A stretch of DNA of 64,000 nucleotides. It comes from Dehalococcoidia bacterium. Its GTDB lineage: Bacteria; Chloroflexota; Dehalococcoidia; SpSt-223. The notes below the pieces were generated by a model. That model was not told the origin of the DNA. It was given only the letters and a program-made list of their open reading frames with translations, and ran no database searches. The DNA is taken from contig JANWZD010000014.1 of assembly GCA_025054935.1 (NCBI GenBank), forward strand, positions 39,935 to 103,934, read 5' to 3'. Both the position numbers and the translations under genes were made by a program. This document shows, one piece after another, positions 7,189-16,902 of this stretch (position 1 is the stretch's first letter; every line of letters begins with the position of its first letter).

Positions 7189-7803
7189 ATGAACCACCTC
7201 AGCCCCCTCTACCCGCCTCATGGCCGGATTCGGATCGCCGAAGCGCAGCGCGGCGATTTCGACGAGGTCGCCGACCTCTTCGGCGCCCTCCACGCCCACA
7301 ATGCCGAACTCGATGAACTGTTCTCCCTCGCCGAGAACTGGCGGGAATTGCTCTACGACCATTTCGTGCGCACGGTGGGGACCCCGTCAGTGCTCTGGCT
7401 GCTCGCGTGGGATGGTCCGCGGGCAGTCGGACTGCTGCTGATGGAGCAGCATCTCGACTCGCCGCTCTTCCGCTACCGCCGCTGGGCAGAACTGGTTGCA
7501 ATTTATGTCGTGCCGGAGCAGCGGGGCAGCGGCCTCGCCCAGCGCTTTCTGGAAGAGGCGTACCGCTGGGCGGCGGCACGCAATTTGGACCGCATTCAGC
7601 TCTATGTCACCACATCGAACGAACGCGCCAAGGCGTTCTATGCCAACGCGGGCTTCCGGCCGGTGCAGGAGATCTGGCGGATCGCGGTCACGCCTGTCGC
7701 CGACGCCGCCTCGCTGCCCGACCCACCGCGGACGACCGACCGCGGCAGCGTCGATTTTGTTCAGTTGGGACACCACCATCTTGGGATGGACGACCATGAC
7801 TGA
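7189..7803 (+). CDS. GNAT-family N-acetyltransferase
   Basis: 204 residues. The acetyl-CoA binding loop is VAIYVVPEQRGSGLAQRFL (V/I-x-P-x-x-R-G-x-G), followed by the helix, then LYVTTSNERAKAFYANAGF, the standard GNAT C-terminal motif. An N-terminal extension (residues 1-40) precedes the domain. Substrate unknown. Its TGA overlaps the start of the MoaB-like gene by eight bases, so the two are translated from one message. Confidence 0.88.
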   Translation: MNHLSPLYPPHGRIRIAEAQRGDFDEVADLFGALHAHNAELDELFSLAENWRELLYDHFVRTVGTPSVLWLLAWDGPRAVGLLLMEQHLDSPLFRYRRWAELVAIYVVPEQRGSGLAQRFLEEAYRWAAARNLDRIQLYVTTSNERAKAFYANAGFRPVQEIWRIAVTPVADAASLPDPPRTTDRGSVDFVQLGHHHLGMDDHD

Positions 7804-8320
7804 GCTGGGCTACCCGGAGCATCACGCGCGGGCCGCGGAGGAAGTGCCGGCGTCCTTACGCTGCGGCGTGATCACCGCCAGCGACACCCGCACCCCAGAG
7901 ACCGATATCTCCGGCACGATCATCCGCGAGAAGCTGGCCGCTGCTGGTCACCACGTCGCGCAGTATGCTGTCGAGCGCGATGAGGCGACGGCGATTGCGG
8001 CGCTAATCCGCCGCTTTGCCGAGGCCGGCTGTCAGGTCATCATCATTAATGGCGGCACCGGCATTGCCAAGCGCGACTCGACGTTCGAAGCGGTCGATCG
8101 CCTGCTCGAAAAGCGGTTGCCAGGCTTCGGCGAGCTGTTCCGAATGCTGTCGTATCAGGAGATCGGACCGGCAGCGATGCTCTCCCGCGCCACGGCAGGC
8201 GTGCTCGGCAAGACGCTCCTCTTCTCGCTTCCCGGCTCTCCGAACGCGGTCACGCTGGCCCTCGACCGCCTGATCCTGCCGGAGCTGCGTCACCTCGTCT
8301 GGGAGGCCACTCGCTCCTAG
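7796..8320 (+). CDS. MogA/MoaB-family molybdenum cofactor protein
   Basis: 174 residues, complete. The molybdopterin-binding domain is clear: GVITASDTRTPETD, INGGTGIAKRDSTFEAV, and FSLPGSPNAVTLALD near the C-terminus. MoaB/MogA proteins bind and adenylylate molybdopterin before metal insertion. No other molybdenum cofactor gene is in the window. The start ATG (7796) lies inside the GNAT gene. Confidence 0.92.
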   Translation: MTELGYPEHHARAAEEVPASLRCGVITASDTRTPETDISGTIIREKLAAAGHHVAQYAVERDEATAIAALIRRFAEAGCQVIIINGGTGIAKRDSTFEAVDRLLEKRLPGFGELFRMLSYQEIGPAAMLSRATAGVLGKTLLFSLPGSPNAVTLALDRLILPELRHLVWEATRS

Positions 8321-8335
8321 CGTCCGCTTGGTCAC

Positions 8336-8365
8336 TTGCTCTCTAAGGCTGCCTGCCTGCATAAT
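8336..8365 (+). promoter_or_regulatory. promoter giving a leaderless message for the LysM-M23 gene
   Basis: TTGCTC (8336-8341), an 18-bp spacer and CATAAT (8360-8365) place the transcription start at about 8372, which is the G of a GTG start codon. Confidence 0.55.
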
Positions 8366-8371
8366 GCCCCC

Positions 8372-9463
8372 GTGCAAGCATCGCGCGCGCTGCGCCTTTC
8401 TCAGTCAGGACGGCGCGCCCTCGTGGTGGCGCGGGCGCTCAGTGAGTGGCAGGATGTCGTCCGGGTGGAGCACCCGGCGGCTGGCACCCAGCTTGTCGTT
8501 TCTCTCCTTCCGCGCCATCTCACCCACCTTCTCGTCGGCCTGATCGTGCTCGCCGTCGCCGCTGCCGGCCTTGTTGAGCGGCGCGCCGGCAGCGATGGCG
8601 GACTGCGCAGCTGGGTGTTCGAGCCATTCTTCCCGAGCAGTCGGGCAAGCTATCTCACGGCTCATCCTTTTCTCGGTCCTGGGCTCTCAGAGCGAACGAC
8701 GATCGTCGACTACGTCGTCCAGCCGGGCGATACGGTCTCGCACATCGCCAACCGTCTCGGCGTCTCAACCGAGACCGTGATCTGGGCTAATCAGATCGCC
8801 AACCCAGACCTGATCCGGCCGGGGGACGTCCTGCGCATTCCGCCGATCACAGGCGTGCTGCATACCGTCGAGCCGGGCGACACGCTGCCCCAACTGGCAG
8901 CGCGCTACGGCGTCAGTGTCCAAGCGGTGCTCGACTATCCGCTCAACCGGATCGACAACCCCGACGAGCTGATCGTCGGCCAACTGATCATGTTCCCCTT
9001 CGGCATTCGCCCGCGGCCGCCGGCGCCAGTCGTCGCCGTCGCGAGCGCGGCCGCAAGCACGGGAACGACCGGAGGAGAAGCGGCGGCTGCGGCGCCCCGC
9101 GGCTTTCGCCTCGGGTGGCCGACCGAGGGCCGGATCACGCAATCCTACTCTGCTTACCACCCTGCCTTAGATATTGCCGCACCGCTCGGCCAGGGGGTTT
9201 TCGCCATTGAAAGCGGCACAGTGATTGTTGCTGCCAGCGGTTGGAACGGCGGCTACGGCACAGTCGTGGATATCGATCACGGCAATGGGCTGGTCTCCCG
9301 CTACGCCCACCTGAACCGGCTGTATGTCAGCAAAGGCGACTGGGTAGCAAAAGGCCAGGCGATCGGCACCGTCGGCCTCACCGGCATTACGACCGGCCCT
9401 CACATCCACTTTGAATTGCTCCTGCGCGGGGTACGCGTCAACCCCCTGACCTACCTGCGCTAG
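8372..9463 (+). CDS. LysM-domain M23 peptidoglycan endopeptidase
   Basis: About 363 residues from GTG 8372; TTG 8336 would add 12. A basic N-terminal segment and one membrane span (around LLVGLIVLAVAAAGLVE) precede two LysM repeats (VVQPGDTVSHIANRLGV and HTVEPGDTLPQLAARYGV). After an Ala/Thr linker comes the LytM/M23 domain with HPALDIAAP and HIHFE, which hold the zinc ligands. It is a membrane-anchored, externally facing cell-wall hydrolase acting in growth or division. The stop is shared with the opposing gene in the tetramer CTAG (9460-9463). Confidence 0.92.
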   Translation: MQASRALRLSQSGRRALVVARALSEWQDVVRVEHPAAGTQLVVSLLPRHLTHLLVGLIVLAVAAAGLVERRAGSDGGLRSWVFEPFFPSSRASYLTAHPFLGPGLSERTTIVDYVVQPGDTVSHIANRLGVSTETVIWANQIANPDLIRPGDVLRIPPITGVLHTVEPGDTLPQLAARYGVSVQAVLDYPLNRIDNPDELIVGQLIMFPFGIRPRPPAPVVAVASAAASTGTTGGEAAAAAPRGFRLGWPTEGRITQSYSAYHPALDIAAPLGQGVFAIESGTVIVAASGWNGGYGTVVDIDHGNGLVSRYAHLNRLYVSKGDWVAKGQAIGTVGLTGITTGPHIHFELLLRGVRVNPLTYLR

Positions 9464-9975
9464 ACCGCCGCCGCTTTCCCTCCCTCTCCGTCAAGCGGGA
9501 AGGTGGTCAGGATCGCCGGCGTCTCGCCGCCGACCCACCCCTCGGCACGCACGAGGCGAGGCGTCGTCCAGAGCAGCCAGCGGTCGGTGCGCCGCTCTGG
9601 CGCCGGCCAGCCCCGCGCAGCAGCGCGCCGGACGAGAAAGTCGTACACGCGCTCCGGGTCGTCGTCGATCGTGCATTCGCCGAGGAGGAGGACATTACGC
9701 GCCGGCCCGCGCTCAGCAGGGGTCAACTCCACCCAGAGATAGCTGACAAGCGGGTTGCGCCGGATGTGCGCCACCTTCACGCTCTCCGGCTCGGTGATGG
9801 TGCCGACGCGCCATCCGTCGAGAAAAGCGCCGACTTGGCGGGTGACTGGCTGGCCGCTCCGCTGGGTTGTCGTCAAGAAACATGCCACCATAGGGCGGCG
9901 CTGCTGGATGAACTGATAGATCGAGTCGCGATAGACCTCGGCGGCTTCCCCCCGGACCCCAATCCGTCGAAACAC
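9460..9975 (-). CDS. pyridoxamine 5'-phosphate oxidase-fold protein
   Basis: 171 residues from GTG 9975, which follows GGAGGAG by five bases. The split-barrel FMN-binding fold shows in RRPMVACFLTTTQRSGQP, VGAFLDGWRVGTITE, KVAHIRRNPLVSYLWVE and NVLLLGECTIDDD. Such proteins are FMN- or F420-dependent reductases or haem/flavin binders. In the context of two luciferase-like enzymes elsewhere in the window, F420 use is possible but not shown. Convergent with the peptidase gene, sharing CTAG. Confidence 0.85.
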   Translation of the reverse strand: MFRRIGVRGEAAEVYRDSIYQFIQQRRPMVACFLTTTQRSGQPVTRQVGAFLDGWRVGTITEPESVKVAHIRRNPLVSYLWVELTPAERGPARNVLLLGECTIDDDPERVYDFLVRRAAARGWPAPERRTDRWLLWTTPRLVRAEGWVGGETPAILTTFPLDGEGGKAAAV

Positions 9976-10077
9976 GCAGCTCCTCCGGGCCGTTCTGCCG
10001 ACGGCAGCGTGCCAGTATAGCGCCTCCATCCGCCGGCCGAACCGGTACACTTCGATCAGCGCGGACCGGAGGGAGCA

Positions 10078-10899
10078 ATGCGCGTCGCATTCCAAGGAGA
10101 GCGCGGAGCGTACAGCGAGGCGGCAGCGTTCGAACTGCTCGGTCCCCAGATCGAGCCGGTCGCCTGCCCGAGCTTCGAGGCCGTCTTCGCTGCCGTCGAG
10201 AGCGGCGACTGCCAGCGCGGCGTCATCCCGATCGAAAACTCGCTTGGCGGCAGCGTCCATCAAAACTATGACCTGCTGCTTCGGCACACCCTCCATATCG
10301 TTGGGGAGCTGAACTTCCGGGTGCGCCATTGCCTGATCGCGATGCCGGGAGTGCGCAAGGAAGATGTCCGGCGCGTCTACAGCCACTGGCAAGCGCTCGC
10401 TCAGTGCGAAGGCTACCTAGCGCAGCTCGGGGTCGAGACCGTGCCGTTCTACGACACGGCAGGAGCGGTCAAAGCCTTGGCAGAGGAAGGGCGCACCGAC
10501 GCTGCAGCGATCGCCAGCCGGCGGGCCGCTGAGTTTTACGGGCTGGACGTGCTCGAGGAAGGGATCGAAGACAACCCAGAGAATTACACGCGCTTTTTGC
10601 TGCTCGCTCGCGATCCCCAGCCGCCAGGCGAGACGGCAGGGCCGCTCAAAACCTCGATCGTCTTCTCGGTGCCGAATAACCCGGGCGCGCTGTTCCGCGC
10701 GATGGCCGCTTTTGCGCTGCGCGACATCGACCTTTCGAAGATCGAGTCGCGTCCTCTCAAGGGGCGTCCCTGGGAATACGTCTTCTATATGGATTTCGCG
10801 GGGAGCGCTGACGAGGGACCGGGCCAGCGCGCGCTTGCCCAGCTTGCCGAAACCGCAACGCTGCTGCGCGTGCTCGGCACCTACCGGCGGTCAGAATAG
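10078..10899 (+). CDS. pheA: prephenate dehydratase
   Basis: 273 residues, monofunctional. The catalytic domain carries VAFQGERGAYSEAAA, GVIPIENSLGGSVHQNYD, YSHWQALAQCEGYL and NYTRFLLLA with the catalytic Thr. A C-terminal ACT domain (about 190-270; TSIVFSVPNNPGALF and KIESRPLKG) binds phenylalanine for feedback control. It converts prephenate to phenylpyruvate in phenylalanine synthesis. GGAGGGAGC precedes ATG 10078. Its stop is 13 bases from the end of galU. Confidence 0.95.
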   Translation: MRVAFQGERGAYSEAAAFELLGPQIEPVACPSFEAVFAAVESGDCQRGVIPIENSLGGSVHQNYDLLLRHTLHIVGELNFRVRHCLIAMPGVRKEDVRRVYSHWQALAQCEGYLAQLGVETVPFYDTAGAVKALAEEGRTDAAAIASRRAAEFYGLDVLEEGIEDNPENYTRFLLLARDPQPPGETAGPLKTSIVFSVPNNPGALFRAMAAFALRDIDLSKIESRPLKGRPWEYVFYMDFAGSADEGPGQRALAQLAETATLLRVLGTYRRSE

Positions 10900-10912
10900 C
10901 TGTCCTGACGAG

Positions 10913-11842
10913 TTATGGCGCCGTTTCGGCAAGCGCTTCCTCGTCAGCCTGCTTCGGGGCGGCTTTGCGCCGGCCGTTCGCGAGATCGATGCTTTCGAGA
11001 TAGGCGCGGAACTCTGGCCCAATGTCTGGCCGGCGGAGCGCCATCTCAACCGAGGCCTTCAAGAAGCCGAGCGGTGTTCCCGTATCGTAGCGCGCCCCTT
11101 CAAACTGGAAGGCGTAGATCGCCTGGCGCTCGAGCAGGATCCTCAAGGCGTCGGTAATCTGGATCTCGCCCAGCTTGCCGGGCCGGGTCGAGCGAATAGC
11201 GTCGAAGATTTCCGGCGTGAGGATGTACCGGCCGACAATGGCCAAGTTTGACGGCGCTTCGGCGGGGTCGGGCTTCTCGATCAAATTCCGCACCTGGGAG
11301 ACGCGCTCGCCGACAGGATGCCCTTCGATGACGCCGTACTTATGCACCTCACTAGGCGGCACCTCTTCAACCGCGATCACCGAGCACCGATAGCGGTTGT
11401 AAACCTCCATCATCTGCGCCATCGCCGGGGTCGCCGCGTCAATCACGTCGTCCGGAAAGCACAGCGCAAACGGCTCATTGCCGACAATGTCCTCCGTTGT
11501 CAGGACAGCATGCCCGACGCCAAGCTGCTCCTTCTGTCGCACGTAGTAGATCCGAGCGAGGTCGCTAATCCCGCGCACCAGATTGAGCAGCCGGAGGTCG
11601 CCTTTCTTCTCAAGCGCCGCCTCCAGTTCAAAGGAGCGGTCGAAATGGTCTTCGATCGCCCGCTTGCCGAGTGCCGTGACAATGACGATCTGCTCGATGC
11701 CCGAAGCGACCAGCTCCTCGACGACGTATTGAATGATTGGCTTGTCGACCAACGGAAGCATCTCTTTTGGCTGCGCCTTCGTCGCCGGCAGAAAGCGCGT
11801 CCCCCAGCCAGCCGCCAGCACCACCGCCTTGCGGAGCCTCAT
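10913..11842 (-). CDS. galU: UTP-glucose-1-phosphate uridylyltransferase
   Basis: 309 residues. The nucleotide-binding N-terminus is KAVVLAAGWGTRFLPATKAQPKEMLP, followed by KPIIQYVVEELVASGI, FALCFPDDVI and VPPSEVHKYGVIEG, all typical of bacterial GalU. It makes UDP-glucose for glycans and glycolipids. The start ATG overlaps the stop of the upstream AI-2E-type gene by four bases (ATGA), so the two are coupled. The C-terminal tail is Ala/Lys-rich. Confidence 0.95.
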   Translation of the reverse strand: MRLRKAVVLAAGWGTRFLPATKAQPKEMLPLVDKPIIQYVVEELVASGIEQIVIVTALGKRAIEDHFDRSFELEAALEKKGDLRLLNLVRGISDLARIYYVRQKEQLGVGHAVLTTEDIVGNEPFALCFPDDVIDAATPAMAQMMEVYNRYRCSVIAVEEVPPSEVHKYGVIEGHPVGERVSQVRNLIEKPDPAEAPSNLAIVGRYILTPEIFDAIRSTRPGKLGEIQITDALRILLERQAIYAFQFEGARYDTGTPLGFLKASVEMALRRPDIGPEFRAYLESIDLANGRRKAAPKQADEEALAETAP

Positions 11843-12969
11843 GACCGAACCTCTCCCGATACCACCGCAGTGAGCGGAAGTTCTTTCTGTTCCTTGGTTG
11901 CATTCGCCAGCTGCTTTCGCCGCTGGCGATAGAGCTGCACCACCATCGAATAGACCACTCCGACGATCGGCACGCCGAAGATCGCGCCCCAGATCCCCGC
12001 TTCTTTCGTGCCGAGCAGCACGGCGAAGAAGATGAGCAGGGGATGCATCCCAACCGTATCCGACATCACCTTCGGTGAGATTACGTTCAGCACCACCTGC
12101 TGGAGCACCAGCAAACCAGCAAAGACGAGCAGAACGCGCAGCCAGTCACCGGTGAGCGCAGCGAGGATGACCGGCGGGATCATCGCCACCACCGAGCCGA
12201 TAAAGGGGATGACCATCATCGCCCCGGCGAAAAGCGAGACCACAAGAACGAACGGCAATCCGGCGATCGTCATCACAATCCCTGTGCCGACCGCATAGAC
12301 CGCCGTCTGGATGAGCAGGCCGCGCATGAAACCGCCGAAGGTCTTGTCGATCGCTGCGAGGAGATAGCGCGCCTCGTCTTCCCAGCTTGCCGGCAAGATG
12401 TCGATGAACAGGCGCGAGAACCGCTCCCCGTCGATCATGAAGTAGAGCGACAAGATAATGACAATCACGGTGTTGAAAATGAACGCGGCCACCCCTTGCG
12501 CAATGCCGAGAGCGTTTTGAGCGAGCGCGGTGCCCAGCTGTTCTGCGCGCTGCAGGAGAGCGCTCTCCGTCAACAGCGCGCCCAGCCGAAGATCGATCCC
12601 GCGCTCGTTGAGGAAGCCTTGAACAAGTTCGGCGTAGCGCGGCCACTCGTTCACCCAGCCGGGGATCGACCGGCCGAGCTGGACTGTCTGGGTCGCCAGC
12701 GGGGGCACAATCACGAGGCCGACCGTGATCACCGCCACAAGCAAGAAGAGATAGACCAGCATAATCGCCAGCAGACGAGGAAGACGCTGCCGGACCAGAA
12801 AGTCCGCCACGGGGTTCAGGGTGTAGGCAACGAGCCACGCCATAAAGAAGGTGAGAATGATGTCGCTGAAGCGGAGAAATAGCTGCCACAGCATTCCGCC
12901 GAGATAGATCGCGGCGATGAAGACCAGCATGATGATGAGCGCTTGGAGCCAGCGATTGCGCTCAAGCAC
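11839..12969 (-). CDS. AI-2E/PerM-family membrane protein
   Basis: 376 residues with about eight spans. Family marks include LRFSDIILTFFMAWLVAYTLNP in the first helices, LYFMIDGERF in the middle and GHxx-like PLLIFFAVLLGTKEAGIWGAIFGVP near the end. Members export autoinducer-2 or act as sodium/proton antiporters; the substrate here is unknown. GTG start, with AGGAG upstream. It sits between DUF4129 and galU in the leftward gene set. Confidence 0.88.
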   Translation of the reverse strand: MLERNRWLQALIIMLVFIAAIYLGGMLWQLFLRFSDIILTFFMAWLVAYTLNPVADFLVRQRLPRLLAIMLVYLFLLVAVITVGLVIVPPLATQTVQLGRSIPGWVNEWPRYAELVQGFLNERGIDLRLGALLTESALLQRAEQLGTALAQNALGIAQGVAAFIFNTVIVIILSLYFMIDGERFSRLFIDILPASWEDEARYLLAAIDKTFGGFMRGLLIQTAVYAVGTGIVMTIAGLPFVLVVSLFAGAMMVIPFIGSVVAMIPPVILAALTGDWLRVLLVFAGLLVLQQVVLNVISPKVMSDTVGMHPLLIFFAVLLGTKEAGIWGAIFGVPIVGVVYSMVVQLYRQRRKQLANATKEQKELPLTAVVSGEVRS

Positions 12970-13063
12970 CGGAGCACCTCTCCTTGGGCGCGTTGGCCGC
13001 TCTTCGGAAAGACCTCAGTTCGCCCAGCAATGGTAGCGGACGCCGGGCGAATCCGCTCTCATC

Positions 13064-14503
13064 TCAGGAACCCGCCGGCGGCAGAAGCCGGGACCGCAGC
13101 GCCTCCCATGCGGCTTGGACCTCGCGAACGTCGGCCTCGGCCGGCGGCTGTTCCGCATAGCGGGCGCGGTGATAGCCTGCGGTGATAGCTGCCGCGAACG
13201 GCTCCCCCTCCCCGAGCTTGGGAGCAATGGCGTTCAGATATTCGAGCGGGGTCTGCTCCGGCCGCCGCGGCAGGCCGATAGCCGCGCCAGCGCGCAGGTA
13301 GGCCCGATAGATCGCCCGGATCGAGCGCGCCTCTTCCGCGACCGGCGGCTCACTGCGCGAGACGCTCGCCCCCGCCGGTGGCCGCAGCCGGCGCCTGAGA
13401 CGCACCAGCCACGCCCAGAGCCCGGCGAAAAACTCGCGCCACGACCAGACACTGTCGCGCTCCTCTGTCCGCTCGTCCTCCTTCCGGCGAACGCGCTTCC
13501 GATAAGACCGCCAAACGATCGCCGCCACCAGAGCAAGCAGCGCGAGGAAAATCAGCCACTCACCGAGCATGATGAGATCGATTTCCAGGATATTGCGCAG
13601 CCGCTCCTCCATCTCTTCAGGCGGCGTCTGCTCAAGGTTCTGAAAGATCTCGGCAAAACTGAACCGGCTCAGGAACCGCCCAAACAGGACGAAGATCCGC
13701 TCCAGCAGCAGCGCAATCGGCAGCAAAATCGCGAGGAAAATCGGGTCGAGAATGCGCAGGAAGGGAATGAGCGGAGCGAGAACGCGGCCAAGGCCGCCGA
13801 GCGGCTCAGGAATGACCGCGATCACCGTCAATCCCGTGACGATCACCAGCCCGATCGTGGCCGCGGTTGTCAACGCCCAGCGCGGTGCGGTGCGCCGCGT
13901 TCGAGGCCCGCGCGCTTGCAGCGCCCGCAGCCGGGCGATGGCAAGCGTTGTCAGGCCGGTGGTGAAGAACAGCAGGGAGGCGCCCGGCAGGTCAGCGATC
14001 ACCGTCGAGACATCGGTCACATTCGTTGCGATCGGGGCAGCAATGGCGAGGAGAACGAGCGCGATCGCTCCCGTTCGAAACCGCTCCTCGGCCTCGAGCG
14101 TGTCGATCGGGCGGTCTCCGATCCCCTGACCGCGCCACCACGTGATGCCCGCCATAACCAGCGCGAGAACGGCTGGCGGCCAAGCAAACAGCGGGTCGCG
14201 GATAAACGGGCCGAGCGTCGCCAGCCAGTCGGGGCCGAAAGCGAGCGTCACCACCGCGAGCGCCATCGCCACCCCCGCGCTGATTGTCGTCCAGCGCAGG
14301 CGGCGCAGCGACCAGACCGCGCGCGACGCCCAGCGCATCAGGAGCGCAGCGGTCACCGCCGTCAGGACCAGCAGCCCGAGCGGCACTAGCGGCTCCTCAT
14401 TCGGCCCATGCGCGACGAGGCGAAACCAGAGCGACAGCCACGTCACTTCGCCGATCGCCAGCAAGACCGGCAGCAGGAGGTCGGGGACCGGGCGGAGGAT
14501 CAC
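13064..14503 (-). CDS. multi-span membrane protein with C-terminal DUF4129 domain
   Basis: 479 residues. Ten or so membrane helices fill residues 1-340, followed by a basic loop and a cytoplasmic domain ending in RAIYRAYLRAGAAIG, RRPEQTPLEYLNAI and YHRARYAEQPP, the DUF4129 signature. DUF4129 is often found behind transglutaminase-like proteins and MoxR ATPases; neither is adjacent. GTG start overlapping the kinase TGA by four bases. A membrane partner of the kinase upstream is possible but inferred from coupling only. Confidence 0.8.
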   Translation of the reverse strand: MILRPVPDLLLPVLLAIGEVTWLSLWFRLVAHGPNEEPLVPLGLLVLTAVTAALLMRWASRAVWSLRRLRWTTISAGVAMALAVVTLAFGPDWLATLGPFIRDPLFAWPPAVLALVMAGITWWRGQGIGDRPIDTLEAEERFRTGAIALVLLAIAAPIATNVTDVSTVIADLPGASLLFFTTGLTTLAIARLRALQARGPRTRRTAPRWALTTAATIGLVIVTGLTVIAVIPEPLGGLGRVLAPLIPFLRILDPIFLAILLPIALLLERIFVLFGRFLSRFSFAEIFQNLEQTPPEEMEERLRNILEIDLIMLGEWLIFLALLALVAAIVWRSYRKRVRRKEDERTEERDSVWSWREFFAGLWAWLVRLRRRLRPPAGASVSRSEPPVAEEARSIRAIYRAYLRAGAAIGLPRRPEQTPLEYLNAIAPKLGEGEPFAAAITAGYHRARYAEQPPAEADVREVQAAWEALRSRLLPPAGS

Positions 14504-16815
14504 GGCCCGCCTCCGAGCAGGGAACGGACAATCTCGCGCAGCCGCTGAAACGGGAAGGGCTTCGGCAAGACGGCGTCGATCGCCACGCGGGAGGGAGCAT
14601 CACGGTCGAGGTCGCTTCCCCAGCCGGTCACCAGCACAACCCGCGTTGAGGGGTCGCGCCGCTTCGCCGCCGCCGCAACATCCCAGCCGTCGAAGCCGGG
14701 CATGCCTAGGTCCGTCACCACGACGTCGAACCGCTCGCGCTCGATTGCGGCGATCGCCTCGTCAGGCACGGTGAAGAAGCGGACGGTATGGCCGTCTCGC
14801 CCGAGCATCCGCGCCATCATCGCGGCGATGCCCGGCTCATCGTCGAGGACGAGAATCCGTCCCCGCCGGTCGTCCTCCACCGGAGAGCGCGGGTCGTCCG
14901 GCGCCGACGCGCTAAAAGGCAGCCGGATGGTGACAGTTGTTCCCCGCCCCAGTTCGCTCTCGACCGCAATCTCGCCCCGATGGCGCTTCACCACCGCATA
15001 CACCATCGTCATCCCGAGCCCGCTGCCACGCTCGCCTTTGGTCGTGAAATACGGTTCGAAGATGCGCTGCCGCACGGCCTCGGTCATTCCCACGCCGGTG
15101 TCGACGACGCGAATGACCGCGACATTGCCGTCGCGCGCTGCAGAGAGAACGATGCGCCCCCCGGTCGGCAGCGCATCGACCGCGTTGAAGATGAGATTGA
15201 TCAGCGCATCGCGCAGTTCGCTGGGGTCTGCCGCAACCGGGGGAAGCGTTTCGGTATGTACTTCCAGCGCAATCGTGATCCCGCGCCGCCGGGCGTCATT
15301 CAGCCAGCGCGGCCGCGTCACCGAAGCGACCTCGCGCAGCAGTTCGGCAAGATCAACCGCGCTCAGCTCGGCCGTCGGCCGCTCACGCGCAAAATCGGCG
15401 AGACGGCGCGTCATGTTCGCGGCATCGAGGGCCGCTTGACGGATGGCAAGGATCGTCTCTTCGAGGTCGGCGAGGCGAGGGGTTTCACCGCGCACCTCGT
15501 TGTAGGCGATCTCGCTGCTGCCGAGGATGAGCGCGAGGGCATTGTTGAGATCATGAGCGACGCCCGCGGCGAGGTGCTCTAGGGCGCGGAGCGCTTCATT
15601 CCGCAGCCGCAGGCGTGCCGCCTCGTACAGCGCCGTCACCTCGCGCTGCACCGAAAGGATTCCGACGACCCGCCCTTCGCCGTCGCGAAGGGGCGTGCTG
15701 CTGACGGACACCCAGCCGCGCCGTTCGCCGCACTCAAACTGATAGGCCGGCCCGGAAGGCACGACGCCGGCGATGGGGGCGCCTGTCTCGTCGAAGTAGC
15801 GCACCGGCAGCTCCTCGACAAGCCGCCCCACGATCTCGCTGCGCCGGACGCCGTACAGCTGCTCATACGCGGCGTTGGCGTCGACTACCCGCTGGTCGGT
15901 GTCGAGCAGCAGCACCGCATCGCTCATCTGTTCGCGCAGCGCTGCAGCTTCTCCGTTCAGCCGGTCGTCCCCTTCCGACCGGCGGCTGGTCATGAGAGCG
16001 AGCGCGGCCAGCGCTGTCAGTTCGCCGAGGATCTGCTGGTCAACGGCATCGAAGGATCGTTCCTCCGTCCGCCAGACCGCGAACGCGCCGAGAGAGCGCT
16101 CTCCGGCGGTCAGCGGCAGCGAGATTGCCGCTCGGAAGATCCGCCACGGCTCGGGCAGGCCCAGTGCCGCGACCGTCTGGTCCCACTCCGCGCCGACCGC
16201 CTGGCGCGTGCAGGGCCCGGCGAGCGCCAAGAGAGCGGGGGCAGCATAGTCAGCAGCGAGGCACCCCGACCATTCAGGGAGATCGCCAGCAAGACCGACC
16301 ACCATCGGCGCGCCGTGGTCGCCGCGCGCCAGCACTGCTGCCGCCGCCGTCGAACGCGTCAAAGCAACGGCGGCCTCGGCGACCCGCCGGAGCGCCGTCT
16401 CGCTCGGCGCCGCGTTCAGGATCTCGCGACGAATTTGCGCGACCACGGTCGCGTGGGCGTGGAGCAGCGCAAGGTCGCGCTCAGCGCGGGCGGCACGAAG
16501 CGCGAGACGGAGCGCGCTCTCCAGCGCCTCGGGCTCGGCGGAGGGGCGGATCGGCACCGTTGCGGGACGCTGCGGGGGCGCCCCCGGGCCGACCCAGACA
16601 ACTGCCGGCGGACGGCGAGCGTGCCGGCGACACAGGCGATCGAGGTCGTCCTCCGCTGCAGCCGCCGCCACGATCACGTCAATCAGCGGCTCGTCATCGG
16701 CAGCGACGACTTCGCCGAGACGGTAGAGCGCTGCCTCAAGCTGGGCGCGGCGATCGGAGTCTAGGGCGAGCAGGAGAACCGGTCCGTTCGTACGCTCCAC
16801 CGGCGGGCGCTCCAT
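14500..16815 (-). CDS. hybrid histidine kinase (pseudo-receiver, GAF, PAS, HisKA, HATPase, receiver)
   Basis: 771 residues, no membrane span, so cytoplasmic. Residues 11-95 resemble a degenerate receiver without a clear Asp; 125-270 GAF; 290-400 PAS (ALL of [20 protein letters not shown]); HisKA with the phospho-accepting His421 in GVAHDLNN; ATPase with [17 protein letters not shown] and [11 protein letters not shown]-terminal receiver 652-768 with Asp702 (TDLGMPG) and Lys752. It probably senses a soluble or redox signal and hands phosphate to its own receiver; a separate output regulator is not in the window. It heads the DUF4129, PerM, GalU set. Confidence 0.93.
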   Translation of the reverse strand: MERPPVERTNGPVLLLALDSDRRAQLEAALYRLGEVVAADDEPLIDVIVAAAAAEDDLDRLCRRHARRPPAVVWVGPGAPPQRPATVPIRPSAEPEALESALRLALRAARAERDLALLHAHATVVAQIRREILNAAPSETALRRVAEAAVALTRSTAAAAVLARGDHGAPMVVGLAGDLPEWSGCLAADYAAPALLALAGPCTRQAVGAEWDQTVAALGLPEPWRIFRAAISLPLTAGERSLGAFAVWRTEERSFDAVDQQILGELTALAALALMTSRRSEGDDRLNGEAAALREQMSDAVLLLDTDQRVVDANAAYEQLYGVRRSEIVGRLVEELPVRYFDETGAPIAGVVPSGPAYQFECGERRGWVSVSSTPLRDGEGRVVGILSVQREVTALYEAARLRLRNEALRALEHLAAGVAHDLNNALALILGSSEIAYNEVRGETPRLADLEETILAIRQAALDAANMTRRLADFARERPTAELSAVDLAELLREVASVTRPRWLNDARRRGITIALEVHTETLPPVAADPSELRDALINLIFNAVDALPTGGRIVLSAARDGNVAVIRVVDTGVGMTEAVRQRIFEPYFTTKGERGSGLGMTMVYAVVKRHRGEIAVESELGRGTTVTIRLPFSASAPDDPRSPVEDDRRGRILVLDDEPGIAAMMARMLGRDGHTVRFFTVPDEAIAAIERERFDVVVTDLGMPGFDGWDVAAAAKRRDPSTRVVLVTGWGSDLDRDAPSRVAIDAVLPKPFPFQRLREIVRSLLGGGP

Positions 16816-16845
16816 CCTTGCGCGGCGATTGGCGGGTCACTGCCC

Positions 16846-16851
16846 ATTATA
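16846..16851 (-). promoter_or_regulatory. -10 element upstream of the hybrid kinase
   Basis: The minus strand reads TATAAT here, 31 bases before the kinase ATG. No good -35 element is seen at standard spacing. Confidence 0.4.
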
Positions 16852-16902
16852 GAGCCGGAAGCGGGCAGCCCCGACACCAAGAAGGTCTGGTATTCTTGGG
16901 GG

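Noticed and set aside
13115..14389. Plus-strand open frame of 424 codons
   Set aside because: Antisense shadow of the DUF4129 protein gene; composition is Arg/Gln/Asp-rich as expected for a reversed membrane protein.
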